Shown in pieces: positions 38,022-50,570 of a stretch of 64,000 bases of DNA. The stretch comes from Gibbula magus (lineage: Eukaryota; Mollusca; Gastropoda; Trochida; Trochidae). The translations under genes and the position numbers were made by a program. Where the stretch lies: positions 55,728,431 through 55,792,430 of the forward strand of contig OW388296.1 of NCBI GenBank assembly GCA_936450465.1, written 5' to 3'. The notes beneath the pieces are model-generated. The model made no database searches. It was not told where the DNA came from and saw nothing but the letters and a program-made list of their open reading frames with translations. Position 1 is the first letter of the stretch. Each line of letters opens with the position of its first letter.

Positions 38022-38318
38022 AAGAAATGAAATTTCAGTAATAAACATTCATTTTCCTAGGTTTAACTTGATGTTTTTGATATCAGAGGAAGCCTGCTTG
38101 GCTTTGAGTTAGCTTCAGGGTTTGAACGAAATAGGTTTACTTGATTTATTGATTATTTTCGTGTGGGATGTTTAATGGTATAGCTTTTCGCTCATTTGAA
38201 AAAGTTCTAAACATGTCATTGCTGGCCGACTAATACAATATAATACAATGTTACTTTTGGAAACATTATAATAGGTTCAAGTCTTTTAAGGGTTGAATAC
38301 ATGAAAAAACAAAATTTT

Positions 38319-38431
38319 CTGGATAATATTCTGTATAAAGTATCCTACTATGTTAAACCCCCACATTCCACCTGATGAAGGAGCGAGTATATAGTCTGAA
38401 ACGTCGTGTATACAAGGATGTTGTTATCCAG
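38319..38431. mobile_element. Degraded relative of the 18657 MITE
   Basis: The right end GAAACGTCGTGTATACAAGG then TTGTTATCCAG matches the right end of the 18657 element apart from small changes. The left end CTGGATAATATTCTGTATAAAG is a decayed version of the expected inverted terminus. It is non-coding. Confidence 0.5.
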
Positions 38432-39339
38432 TTGTTATCATATTACTAGGTTGTTGACATTTCTTATCCGTCGTCTCTGCATTTCGGTCTTACGTCAGTA
38501 AATATTTGGGGCGATAACCCTCTTTTCTTATACAATTGTCATTTACTGGTTTTGTGTGCGTTTGTGTTTTTATTTTTTTTAAATACACGTGTGTTCGTTT
38601 AGATCTTCTGTCTCTCTGTCGTCTGTGTTTGCATTTTTATTGTTTCTCTTATATCTGTCATTTTCTTGTTAGTTCTGGCGGTTATCTTTTAACCTCTTTT
38701 TATCAGCCATTCGTTTTTCGGCTTCTCTCCTTTATACTTCCAATCCATTGACTTTTTACGTTGTTCTATTACTCGTTTTTACTTATTACTATTTTCGTTT
38801 TGCAATTCTGAGGTAAATATAATTTCAACACTAACTATGTTGGCGAATACTTTGCATGCTAAAACATTCTCATTTCTGATATTTTGGGGGTTTTTTAAAT
38901 TATAAAAAGCATATTCAATAGTTTAAGTGTTATATCGATACCATTTGTCGCATTACATGCATGACTAGAGCGCTTTCCATTGCCAGTTTAATGGAATATG
39001 CACAGAATATAGTTATGTTTAGCATACATGGTGACATTATTCATGAGTAGGTAATAATAATATGGTTAGTGTTAGGGTAAACACTTGTGTAAATAAATTA
39101 TGTTCTTTAAATTGTATTTGACCTTGTTCAGCTACACTGACAGTTGAGCATTGGTGAGGAATATAACACAGGTAAGGGAGGTAACTCCTCGCGGACAGAG
39201 TCTAAGGCTGCCTTTGTGGTGCCTTCATTTGGTTTAGATTATAGAGCAGTTTGACTCTCAGTCTTTAATATTATTTCACCTTCACTTCACCCTAAGTCGA
39301 CATTATATCACACTGTAAAGCAAACCTAGACATAGGTTT

Positions 39340-40012
39340 AAAGGTCTGACATTCCTATTTCTTAAAGGCTCCCTTGAATAGTTAATAAAATGGTAATGTT
39401 TCATATAATAAACAAATACAGGTTTCAAAGACCAAGTTCAAAATACCCAAATATTTTTAATTTGAAAATTCAACATAATTCATACTCAGTTAAAATATTC
39501 AAATAGTAAATTAAACGAAGATTTATATAAAATTGGGCTCGTAGAAAATCCTGGCTGTAATAGCAAATGTATTTTTGAAAATTCTTTGCATTATTTCCTG
39601 GAATGTATGACTTATTCTAATATCAGACATCAAATGTTTCGAAATATTAGTAAAATGTGTAATAACAAAGCATTGGTAACCCTAGAATTACTGTTAAATG
39701 GCAGTGGAAATCTCTTACAATGACAATGTTCAGATTTTCAAAGAAGTTCAAACGTTTAATGATTAGATGATTACCAGCTGATAAAATATCATTTTATAAG
39801 TATATTCCTAGTTATTTTCTTATCATTTCCCTTGCTCATGTCTGTGTATTTCCTTAGTAAGTGGATGTTTCTCTTTATGTATATAAAATATATCTTTGTA
39901 CATATATGTATAACGTTCATTATGATATGTCATCATTGAAAATCTGGAAGGGTTTTCACTAAGTTGGATAACTTGGACCCAATCCATTCTTTTGAATAAA
40001 TATGATTAAATC
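39340..40012 (+). mobile_element. 3' part of a LINE (non-LTR retrotransposon)
   Basis: A decayed reverse-transcriptase C-terminus (39466-39723) is followed by about 290 bp of 3' UTR-like AT-rich sequence. It ends TCTTTTGAATAAATATGATT, a typical AATAAA-type LINE end. The 5' part is missing, as usual for 5'-truncated insertions. The left border is approximate. Confidence 0.7.
39466..39723 (+). pseudogene. LINE ORF2 C-terminal remnant (zinc-knuckle region)
   Basis: An 85-codon open stretch without a start encodes the C-terminal part typical of LINE ORF2 proteins. It reads QLKYSNSKLNEDLYKIGLV, then a knuckle with NPGCNSKC, HYFLEC and an IR word, then a CNNKALVTLELLLNGS stretch. The Cys-x3-Cys-x8-His-x4-Cys spacing fits the Cys/His knuckle after the reverse transcriptase domain. 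It ends at a TGA (39721-39723). The expected continuation (NVQIFKEVQTF) follows in another frame, so a frameshift has broken the gene. It is a dead insertion in intron 2, on the same strand as the host gene. Confidence 0.8.
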
Positions 40013-41941
40013 AAAGACCACATGTCAGTCTATATAGAGAGTGAACAATGTTTTTGCTAAATTAGAACAGAACCGTATGTATTGAGGTATAATTGGTCAT
40101 ATCTTCGTAATTGATGGAAGTAAATGCATATGCATTTTTTGTGTCAAAAATCCATTTTAATGAAAGTTCAAAAAGACCCGAAGATAATTTCTAGAGATAT
40201 TGGTATTGTTTTAAAACCCGGTCCGGGTATTTTTGTTGAAACTAAGAACGAGTGTCATATCTAGGATATATTCTTGTTTTTACATATACGTGGTGTTAAT
40301 GCTCTTCGAAAGAACATTCTGATGAAGATGTTTAATATATATAGGATGTCTGAAATAGACTGTGTTTCAACCAGGCAGAAACAGGAATACCCTTCAAATT
40401 CGTGCTGTCTTTCAGTAAATATGACATACCGATTCAAACTGCTGTGAAACCATCCAGAAGTTAATCATCCCGACCCTTGTATTCAATTAAAGTCTTTCCA
40501 CGTCTATAACAAGTCTCAATTTCTTAAATGAAGAGTTCTCAGAGGCTCCTTTTGATTTAATTTTAAATTTTTAAATTTGGACTTTTTCTCCAAATTTTCA
40601 TTTCAAAGACTTATCATTAGTCTAATGATTCAACAACAGAATTTTCTTCAGCTAGGCCTACAATTATTCTTCAGAAGAAGAATGAAGGCTGCGATTACAA
40701 AAAGCGTGTAATCATTGCTAATTAAGTGTTAAGGTCCTCGGAATAACCTCAAGCAGTTGTGTAAAAGACGATATAAGCAATTAAGAGTTAGACACACGCT
40801 AAATATATCTTGCCATCGGGACAACACATTTTTTCAATCCTCCTTCTAATTATCCTCACAGTAGCCAAGAGGGAATTCTTTTTTGTAACATCGGCTATAG
40901 TGTTACCAAAGTAATTACGCGACTCCTGGAGAAGGCAATAATACTGTAGTTATGGTTTTCACGGGTTAAATGCGTCTTTTTTGGTGATTCGCTTACTCTC
41001 AGGGCAAAATCAGTTTGCCTTGAAGTGGTAGACTGACACCTACTCAGTCTGGATAGGAAAAAGGTTTCGTTGGATTCCGTAATCTTGGAAAATATCTGGT
41101 GAAGTGGTGAAACTACATACTTTTTGTTTCACTAGGTAATATAGTTTACAAATGGGAACATGACTTGAAATTGTCGAGAATATGAAAATATCAACTTGGT
41201 GCATCTCCCCTCCGAATCAGAGGCCACTGTGCAAATTAGGTGCAGCGCTCCGCTATGTTAGAACAAAAAAGTGAAGGTAATGCTACAAGGCTTAAATTAA
41301 CCAGTGATGTATGCTGGCGCGAGTTATGCCTTGCGTTGGAAGTTGACATTGGTGTTAACATTTTATATTGACGTTAAAGACTTTTTGAATGGATAGGAAA
41401 ACTGAACAGCTGTAATACAAGGAAGTAAGTATGTTGTTTGAGGAGAGGAATCCGTCCACGGGCCTCTGCAGCTACAAGGATGAAATATACATATCCTCTT
41501 ATTTATTATCATAAGTAAATAGGACTCTACATACTTATCAGATGTAGGTCAAGGCAATGACACCAGCCTACACTCTGTAAGAGTACATTCCTGTGAATGT
41601 CTCTCTAAAATATTTCTATCTCTTTCCATCATCTCAAATCGTTGAGCAATCTTCTAAAATGTACGTCGAATTTTCATTGAAAATTATAAATTGCGTCCAG
41701 ATTGTAATTCATTGATTGACGACCCCCTCAAATATCTCAACCTAACACCCACCACCCTTCCCTCGGCTATCCGCTCGGAACTCCCTTTAATAAATATGCA
41801 TAACTGATCAAGTTTAGAGTTGCTTAACATTTCCAAGTTTTGAACAAACGATTTCCTTGCAAAATACTTTACAAGAAGCCTTGCCTCTGACTATATTTCA
41901 GGAACCTATAAGAAATGCAAGTGTGAAATCATTCCACTGTA

Positions 41942-41970
41942 GGCGCTTGTAAAACATTAACTAAGTAATA
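41942..41970 (-). repeat. Diverged inverted relative of the 3407/33708 repeat
   Basis: On the minus strand it reads TATTACTTAGTT, then ATGTTTTACAAGCGC, matching the two flanks of the core of the 46-bp repeat with changes in between. It is short and therefore a weaker call. Confidence 0.35.
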
Positions 41971-42570
41971 AAGGAGTATTACACTGATACAGCTTTAAGG
42001 AAACGTGTGCCCGTGTGAATATTCCTTCCTCCCTCGTGCTCGGGTAGTACACGATTACGATTTCACACTCGCTTCGTTAACGTGGTAGAACACTCTTTCT
42101 CGATTAGTATTCTTTTTAGAAACTACTCGTAGAGAAACGATTGTCAATGTTTGTATATTGGTCTTAGATACCGCTCAGCCTAGGAGATTGTTCTCTGCAT
42201 GTTCAAGTTTCTGTTCTAAATACATGATTACCCTTTCCAGACACATAGAGTATCTATTAAATAACCCTTTGTCAAATTATAATATTTACAACAATCATTC
42301 AAAAGAGTATTTAGTAAGTCAGATAATGTAAAACTTTCTCGGTCCAGCAATTTAAGAAAGACGTCTACACCCAGTTTTGGATACTGTTCTCTTCATTGTG
42401 TCCATGTTCCTAATCCGTACAGTCAACAATAAACCTGGTTGTCCTTATATTGAACAACGCTGTGTAAACATATGTTTCTTGTAAGGGTATGGTTTGTCGG
42501 TGTGTGGATCTTATACCTATATGTAATCAAGAGGTCAAATTCTCAGTCTAGGATACTACTGCAACATAGT

Positions 42571-42702
42571 CTGTCATCCAGATCCTATACCAAAATATTT
42601 AATTGACGACCAGCCCAGTCTAGAAAAATATAGCAAGTCTAGATTACTCAGCTCTAGGCAGAAACGAAGACTTCTTTAGGGTTCCATTTCGTAAAAATAT
42701 TT
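42571..42702 (+). repeat. Dispersed repeat pair, copy 2
   Basis: It matches 37880-38021. The surroundings (about 42170-42840) also contain three spaced copies of a GTTCTCT(G/T/A)CAT-like word, two of them followed by TAATCCGTACAGTCAACA (42413-42430 and 42810-42827). This whole stretch is therefore an old repeat cluster. Confidence 0.5.
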
Positions 42703-43025
42703 GAACTGTTTGTAAAATAGTGTTATTGATAAGAAAAAGACTTATTTGTGAGACTAAACGTTAGTCTACTGGTATCAACGTTCTCTACATTTGCACACGC
42801 CGGTCTTAATCCGTACAGTCAACATCCACATTAATTTACCCAAGCCCTTATGCTATGCGTTAAACGGCACTTACTGTAGTAGCGGCCTGACAGTATGTTA
42901 CGCCATGGCCTTGCGTTACTAAATGTCAGAGCGCATTAGACACTAATCCCCGTTATGTTTACACAGAGTGGTCAGGGACACGTCAAGTCCAACTCAGGAC
43001 AGTCCAGTCTCGTGGAAGCTGACCT

Positions 43026-43116
43026 TTGATTCAGGCTCCTGGAATTATACGTGTTACGGATATCCGCTTGAAGTTAACAGTTTATTTCTGCATTGGATAC
43101 TGTGTGATGTACTTTT
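43026..43116 (+). repeat. Inverted repeat arm upstream of exon 3
   Basis: This 91-bp segment is the inverted counterpart of 46681-46773, with three mismatches and one 2-base gap. It starts TTGATTCAGGCTCCTGG and ends GTGATGTACTTTT. It lies 2,956 nt before exon 3. An open frame through it (42968-43165) has no matching splice evidence. The sharp loss of similarity outside the arms suggests two copies of one small mobile repeat. Confidence 0.9.
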
Positions 43117-44706
43117 AGGAGAGGCCACGGTACCAGGTGATATAGTTGTTTCCTACAATTGTTGATTACTGAAATGTTACTGGAGTAGTTTTAGAATACC
43201 ATGCATTAAAGGTTTAATATGCAATTGACTCATCAGTTTCGCATTATTGACCAGGGTATGGTGAATATGCACTACATGATAGATGAACGTGGATTTTCTG
43301 TTTTCTACCATTCTGCAAGTTTCCTTGGAAAGATATAGGAATATGTGGACAGACAGATACATTTGTATGTATTGTGACATATGACCAATGTCACAATGCA
43401 CAACTGAAACATATGAAGAGATAATTATCTATATGCTTATTTGAGTATTACCTGTTCTGAGTCAAGAATACAGTTTTCTAGGGTTGAATTCAAAACGGGG
43501 ATTTCCTCACAAAGTTTATGTTCTTTGTAATATTCAAGTCCTTATTATTGAATGAACTTAATGTCCCAATTCTTATCGGGGTATTGCATGTTATGAACAT
43601 CCACTTTCAATGCTGTTATCTGAGATTCTAAGAGAATGTGATTGGATGAATTGATGACTTCCGGTTCTAAATGACAAGAATGAACAACATGATTCTGTGA
43701 ATGACTGTAATGGACTTTGTAGTTCTTTGCAATTCTGTAAGAGGTCGAGGGAATTGTCTGTTTCTAGTTGCTGTTTGCATACTTACAGTCAATGGTATAT
43801 GTTCATTATATTAGATAAATACGTTTACAGGTATTCAACATACGTCTCCATATTTCTAACAATAGTTGCATTCATGGTTGAATATACTAAGTTTATTTAC
43901 GGATCAGTATTAAAGTTTGTTCACGGCCCTCTGTATGAAGAAAAAGTGCTGTAAACTGTGGGATATATATGATGTGATTTTAAATAGCGGATGTATGTCC
44001 AGATGTTTCCTGTTTCTGTGACATTGTTGTTTATGTAGATCTATATGACAAGTGTTGGACTTTATGTTGCTTTACGTTCTGTTATCGTCATGTGTAGTAT
44101 GCTAGCGCTCATTTCTTTTGAAAACGTCATTGTTCAATGAAAGGCAGGTATAACAGGATCGTTCTGGTGTTATATCTAGGTACGTATCTTCCTGTATACA
44201 GCATTGCTTACAGTGCTTAGATATGTGGTTGTCTTTGATAATCAATATAACTAATAAATATGTGTTTCAATATCTCCAAATCATGATTGTATTTTTTATT
44301 ATCAAAATTAGTTGTGTCATGCCATATATGACTATTTCACTTTGGTACATTTAAAATATGTGGGGTCCTACATACTTGCAGTGTTTTACTGTGTGATGTT
44401 GGCTGAATTGCTAGTTTTGCTATCATAAAACAGAAAATAATTAACTAACATTTTGCTAAGGATCACAAACATTCACAAATTTATTGAAACAATTAATAAT
44501 TGAAGGTTTTTACCTGTTCAAAACTGGATAAAAAGTGCATCTCTTGAGTAAAGTGATTTATTTGAAACATAACAAACAATGAAAATGATTTTTTTAAAAG
44601 CATGGCACCAATAGTTTACACAGCAACATATATGGGATCCATAAGACACAATCACTTATGGACACCTTGGACCTATTCTTCTAAAAACAATTAGACTTAA
44701 TAAATA

Positions 44707-44810
<104 letters not shown>

Positions 44811-46072
44811 AGGCTAAATTAATCAAAATTGGCAAACAAATTGTTGCATATGTTGAATCAATAATGATCCCAAAGGAAATTATATGAGTATAAATGATTT
44901 ATACCGTAGGTTATATCTTTCTTCAACATCTATTCAAATGTTTGTAAAAGTTTTCAATCAGTGAGAGAAAACTATTTCACAAACTTCTTTGAGATTATAA
45001 CACCTACACCAACAATCCAAATCATTGTAACTAAACCCTGCTTTTCTTTGTTGTGCTGCCATTGTTAAACATACCATTACATCAGTGATTTATAAAGGAC
45101 TGACCTTCTAATCTTAATACAAATCTGTAAATAACCTTGTAGACTGATGTTTAAGTAGAATTATAGCATTCATCGTGTCACTTACACTCAGTACAAAATT
45201 AGGGGGATATAATCCTGAGCTTAAAGGTCAAACAGAATACAGGAAATTGGAAGTTATTTGGGTTGGGTTTTATCTTGGAAAATATTTGGCAGTAACTTTT
45301 ACATAAGCAGTATATAACAGTAAATACTGATCACTTTGACATCAATGCATTATAACAGTTTTGCAAATGTATGTTAAGGTATATAGCTAATGCTTTGAAA
45401 TCATAACAGTGCCAGTAAAAGAAACACTATCCTAACATTCTGGCATTATACTTATTCTACAATTTGGTAATGGGAGTAAAAGCTTTGAATTTAAAGGTTG
45501 ATATAATATGTAGATTTTAAATAGACAATTATAACTGTATCAACACATGTTTAATTAAGTCTAAAGAATTATTAAGAATTAAGTCTCCCTGACTAAGACT
45601 ATTGATGAAGAGCACAATTACAGTACTTTCTGTCATAATGATAATCATAATGTAAAATCACCAAAAGGAGTTTGATTACATTCAAATTCACATATATACT
45701 CGTATCATTTATTAAAGGCGTCAATGTGTCAGTTCTTGGATACCAAACTTATAAATGTGTTTAAAGGCAACCAGATGGTGGTGTGTGTATGTGTGTGGGG
45801 AGGGGGATGGTTGTTTAGGAATCGTTTTACAATAATTACATATTTTTATCGTGAAATGTACAATTATGAATCAATGTTAAATGTTAGTCATGTCTCAGAT
45901 GCTTCTTTAGGAAGAAGCATTATCGATCACTATGTATCCACAAAAATATTTACTTAGTCACAAAACCAGTGACAATTGTCGGTTCAAGGGACATATTGTA
46001 TGATAGGTCAAAATTATACATTTTTACAGTCAAATTGAAAATTTAAACTATAAGTCATTTTGTATATTTCAG

Positions 46073-46252
46073 GGGATACAGACGGCTTCCCACTGCCAGC
46101 TTCCCCGGAACAACTCAAAGAGTTTGATGCTGCTTTTTTTGGCAAATCACCTCCTAAGGGCCTGAGGGATTTCCGAGCTCGAGTTCAAAGGTCAAGGTCA
46201 AGTTCAATCCCAGAACTTGCAGCTTTGAAGGCAAGGATACGAAAGATACCAA
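46073..46252 (+). CDS. Exon 3 of the unrecognised gene
   Basis: This 180-bp exon encodes residues 82-141 plus one base, entered and left in phase 1, with acceptor TATATTTCAG|GG and donor CCAA|GTGAGT. It starts RDTDGFPLPASPEQLKEFD and continues through AAFFGKSPPKGLRDF to a basic serine cluster. Within that cluster RSSSIP (residues 123-128) matches the 14-3-3 mode 1 pattern RSxSxP, with Ser126 as the would-be phosphosite. The end (ELAALKARIRKIP, 129-141) looks helical and basic. No domain is recognised. Splice sites, matching phase and higher GC than the flanks make this the best-supported exon. Its length permits in-frame skipping. An inverted repeat flanks it. Confidence 0.9.
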
Positions 46253-46680
46253 GTGAGTGGTTAATATCTACTATTCTAGGCCATGTTCCGTTATCAGTCA
46301 GGATACAAATATACATTATGAACAATATGAATGTCTAAGGGCGTTCACCAGCTGAAAATGCTGAATAAAGTCAATGCAAGACAAAGGTATATAAATGTGT
46401 GCTCTCTCTCTTTTATATTTTGGTATTTACTCCAAATGTTACACAACGCTATGTATAAAAACACACAAATTCTTTGGTGTGTGAACATGAACACATGAAG
46501 ATATGAATATGCCTGGATGCATAGAAACAGGTATAAAAACATGCAGTGTTCCTGGAGAGACGACTTGGACTATAAGCTCAAGTCCATCCAGATATAGAGC
46601 CTACTCATGTATGAAAATTATTTTGATGAAAAGTAATATAGTATCAAACCCATAAAATCTATCTCAACAAAAAATAAATA

Positions 46681-46773
46681 AAAAAGTACATCACACCGTG
46701 TATGCAATGCAGAAATAAACTGTTAACTTCAAGCGGATATCCTTAACACGTATAATTCCAGGAGCCTGAATCA
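46681..46773 (-). repeat. Inverted repeat arm downstream of exon 3
   Basis: It is the inverted partner of 43026-43116 (three mismatches, one 2-base gap) and starts 428 nt after the exon 3 donor. In the pre-mRNA the two arms are complementary across exon 3. Confidence 0.9.
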
Positions 46774-49370
46774 ACTGACAATGTAAGCAGCATGTATAAA
46801 GAGCGTTGTCCAGTACAAGATTAGATCCAGCCAACAATTATTAACTTTTGAGTTTTCCAAGACTTTCTTGACTGCTATTTCAAGATTCAATCTTGATCCA
46901 AAACTGATATGACCACAATGATTAAACCTTAATATGATTTTGATAAGAAATCTGAATTTAGGATAATTTATTATTTACTAATTTAACTATTTTCCATTTT
47001 AAAAAACTTTGTTATCTATCCTCTTCCCAGGACCTTTATGATACAAGCTCTGTAAATAATTTACAAGTTTAATTATAAAACAGTTTACATAATCGCTTCC
47101 GGGGTGAGTAATAAAAAGCAGTTAAGCTGTCGTCCATACACTTATAAACATATACAAAGTAAATACTGTTTACCCTAATTACAGCACACAGGAAGTTAGG
47201 TTTAATCTATGATGTGTGAAGGTAAAGGTGGGACGTTTTCACGATGTGATACATATCTAATCAGTTTAAGATATTTAGTTATTTTCTTTCAAATGTTTCC
47301 AATAACAGAGAATTATCTAAATTTTTTGTCTTTTTAGTGAAAATGAACAATTATCACAATTATCAATACAAAATTGTAACATCAGAGATTTAGTGGAATT
47401 TACTACAGTATAATATTTATGTTTCAATAATACACTAGTTTAATACAGCTGTATGAATGATGTCATACAATTATGACATCATAATGTTATTACCATCATC
47501 ACAATGGTATTTGACATAGTTCAGGGGGAAGGGACAAAACCCTGATGACACAACTTTAATCTCCAACACTGCAGTGCACACATGTATTAAAAATTAAAAA
47601 TTTAAAGTGCCGTCAAGTATTTAATAAAAAAGGAAGTTATAATTGTCAAAAATCTATCTTGTTGACCATACTACACATGATATTCAGCTAATTTCTTACC
47701 CCAAAATAATTGGAGAAACCAGACTTTTTTTGAATGCATATTCCAAAACTAAATATAAACAGAGAGTCTTATTTTCCCTCACACTGCATTGTGGTCGACT
47801 TGCATGCTGTAAAGAATGATGGCGACAAGAGAACAATAAAAAGAAACATTGATGGATTGCTTATCTTAACTGAAGACTTCCTTCTTTATCCATCATGGTT
47901 CTGAACTCACCTTTCTGAGGCTGTTAGTCTCCTAGCCTTGAGAATCTTTGTTACTGTGATTGTTGTGACTGTCATAAATCGTATGGTAAACAAGAAGTGG
48001 AATCTGTCCAATGACCTCACATTCAAATAAAAAAAGATAGTGCCTTTGGAAGAAAATGTAATAAATTTGTTGCAATGTGAAGATTTTCTCTCACCTGTGA
48101 TCAATGATTTATGTTTACATAATAATTTTGTTGGAAAAAAGTGAAAATCTGACAGAAAAATGATTTATTTACCTATGTTTACATAATAATTTCATACAGG
48201 AATTACACAAACACCTAATGGCACTTTAAAATAGGGTAGACTTCCCCCCCCATCAAAATTCCTGGATCCGTCCCTGTGGTCTTTATTTGGACTGCAGTTG
48301 GGAGGCCATCCCCAAGCCTGTCCCTTTAACACATCAAGGTCACGTTCTGATAGACAGACTGCACTCAGCACATCAGTGTGTGGACTCCTAGCAGTGTTTG
48401 TCTGTCCTGTGGTCTCCGCTAGAACAATACACAGAGGGGACTCTGGTCTCTGTCCTGAGCAGATAGTGCTGTCAGGCAATAGGAAATGTCATACCTTGGT
48501 GATGGAGATGCTAGCTGAAGGATGTAATGGATGTAATTTAAGGTAGGCAGGTTTGAAAATAATTTTAGGAAATATGAATTCATGTTTTGGTTATGGTTTT
48601 GATCTTTGGGTTCTATGATCTATGTCATCATTAGATATACTGTCAGGCTGTAGATAATAGCATCCCTTTGGGAATCAGAGACAAAATGATATAGAAGGGA
48701 TTTTTGACTTCGCAAGGGCATTTTATGATTTTGAGACAAATTCTGGTTTTGATGTGTTGGATATGTGAAAAGGTCTATATGTTATATGATTTCTTTGAAC
48801 AACAGACCAGGGGTTTGTTATTTTACATGCCAAATGTTTCAGGTAAGGACACTGTAATCTCTGAACCCCTCTGCATCCACCACTTGATGTATTTTGGGTT
48901 GGTAAATGTCATTTCTGATATGACATCTGGTAGTGATCTCATTCTCTGCCCTAAACCTACATCACCACCATCAACCAGTGGGACAGATAGTTAAACACTG
49001 TAAAACATATAATAACATAGAATGGATATGACTTCAATGCTTAGCTTTTGAAATGATACATTTTTACAATAGTGCTAGAACCTTATACATAATGGACACT
49101 TTGCTTTAGAAAACATCTGTCTCTAAACGTCATCTTATTATCTTAAAGATAAAAGAATATAGGAGTGATGTGACTTGAGGAGAATTGTTGTTGAATGATA
49201 TATAGATTCATGCTGTGGTTTTCAGGCTGACTGACACTGTTTTGATGCTGAAATGCTTCTAGAAATATTGATCCACGTTCTTATATTTCTGTTTATCTCA
49301 GCTCTCAATTGTACTTCCCTCAACAAGTCATGAGTCAGGTCCAGAGTGGTTCTTTCTATCCTGGGCTATA

Positions 49371-49500
49371 GGGATATCCCTTTAGCTCTATTGGTAGAGC
49401 GTCTTACTCTCACCTGATGGTCCCTGGTTTGAATCCCCCTGGATGGTGAAATTTGGTCTTTCACTCTTGCTTAATTTGGTATCCAATTTGTGAATTCAAT
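49371..49500 (+). mobile_element. tRNA-derived SINE, copy 1
   Basis: TAGCTCTATTGGTAGAGC (49383-49400) is a box A region and GGTTTGAATCC (49426-49436) a box B. The body follows with TGAAATTTG, TTTCACTC and AATTTG words. The acceptor stem does not pair, so it is not a tRNA gene. A diverged second copy follows. Confidence 0.65.
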
Positions 49501-49662
49501 AATGTCACTTCACCTTTAAGTCCTTTTCAAGTTGGTAATTCTTACCTTATTTTTTATATGTAAGTTCTTGTCTCCTGATTTGTTGACTCCAGGATGATTC
49601 TCTCCATGAAAGGGTGTCGGTGACAGAGTATTGTTAAAAGCGTTCATGCTAGCCTCATCAAC

Positions 49663-49800
49663 TTGGATATCCCTTTTGCTTGATTGGTAGAGAGTTTGAC
49701 TTCTCACCTTGAGGTTCTGAGTTTGAATCCCTTAGAAAGTTAAAATTTGTGTTTTCACTCCTTCGTCAATTGAATGGATTCGTTGAGTTTGACTTTGAGT
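49663..49800 (+). mobile_element. tRNA-derived SINE, copy 2
   Basis: It shares GGATATCCCTTT, TTGGTAGAG, TTGAATCCC, AAATTTG and TTTCACTCCTT with copy 1, in the same order and direction. The start is about 292 bp after copy 1. The two copies are well diverged, so the pair is old. Confidence 0.6.
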
Positions 49801-50548
49801 TTGCTATTTTTTACCAAGCAGGTATTTCAGTTATCACATGATATTAGTCAAACTACATATAATGAAGCTAGATGTCAATACAGCTTTACATGTTAGATCA
49901 AATGTCTTTAATATTTAGTACTTGAACCGTGTGACCTCTAGTTTAGGTTAGGTGTGGTGTTTTGAGGTTAAACAGCGTTTTAAAGAATATGTCACCTCAA
50001 TCAAGATGGCTACTATTTTTGCAAGAAGAAAGCCTCCAATACCGATTGTTGCCCTGTATTGCAGTAAAACGTGCAAGAATTGGATGGAACTAGCCAATCA
50101 TGGGTGGTTCTGCACTGAAAAGTTCTCTGGCAGAATTCAATCTCGGCAGGATCCATTAATGAAACTATCATTTAACATTTAATGTATTTTTTTCATTCTT
50201 ATTTAATGATTAAGCATTTGAGAAACATATTAGAGATATTGTTAATGTTATGTAATATTTTCTTATTTCTCTTTCATTATTGAAATGTTGTATTTTTATT
50301 CCATCATAATGTAGCTAATTAGTCATGTTTTTCAAGGAATTCATTTTTAAAAATAAATCCCAATATTATGATTTATGACATCCATATCAAAACACTCCAA
50401 CAAAAATCAATACTACAACGATTAATGAGTCAGTTGACAGCATTTTTGTGAACAAACAAATGGCAAGCAACAATCAATACACAAAACAGCTGTTGTAAAC
50501 TGTTCACCCAGCTGTATAAACTCAGTGACACATATATATACATCAAAC

Positions 50549-50570
50549 ATATATATATATATATATATAT
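50549..50570. repeat. (AT)n microsatellite
   Basis: Eleven AT repeats in intron 3. Confidence 0.9.

Noticed and set aside
42968..43165. 65-codon open frame overlapping the inverted repeat arm
   Set aside because: Most of it is the repeat itself, whose other copy is inverted in intron 3, and there is no acceptor that fits phase 1.
49371..49450. Functional tRNA gene
   Set aside because: Box A and B are present but the acceptor stem does not pair, and a diverged second copy with a SINE-like body follows.
49952..50182. 76-codon plus-strand frame in intron 3
   Set aside because: The peptide has no known motif, and no splice site joins it to exon 3 in phase 1.
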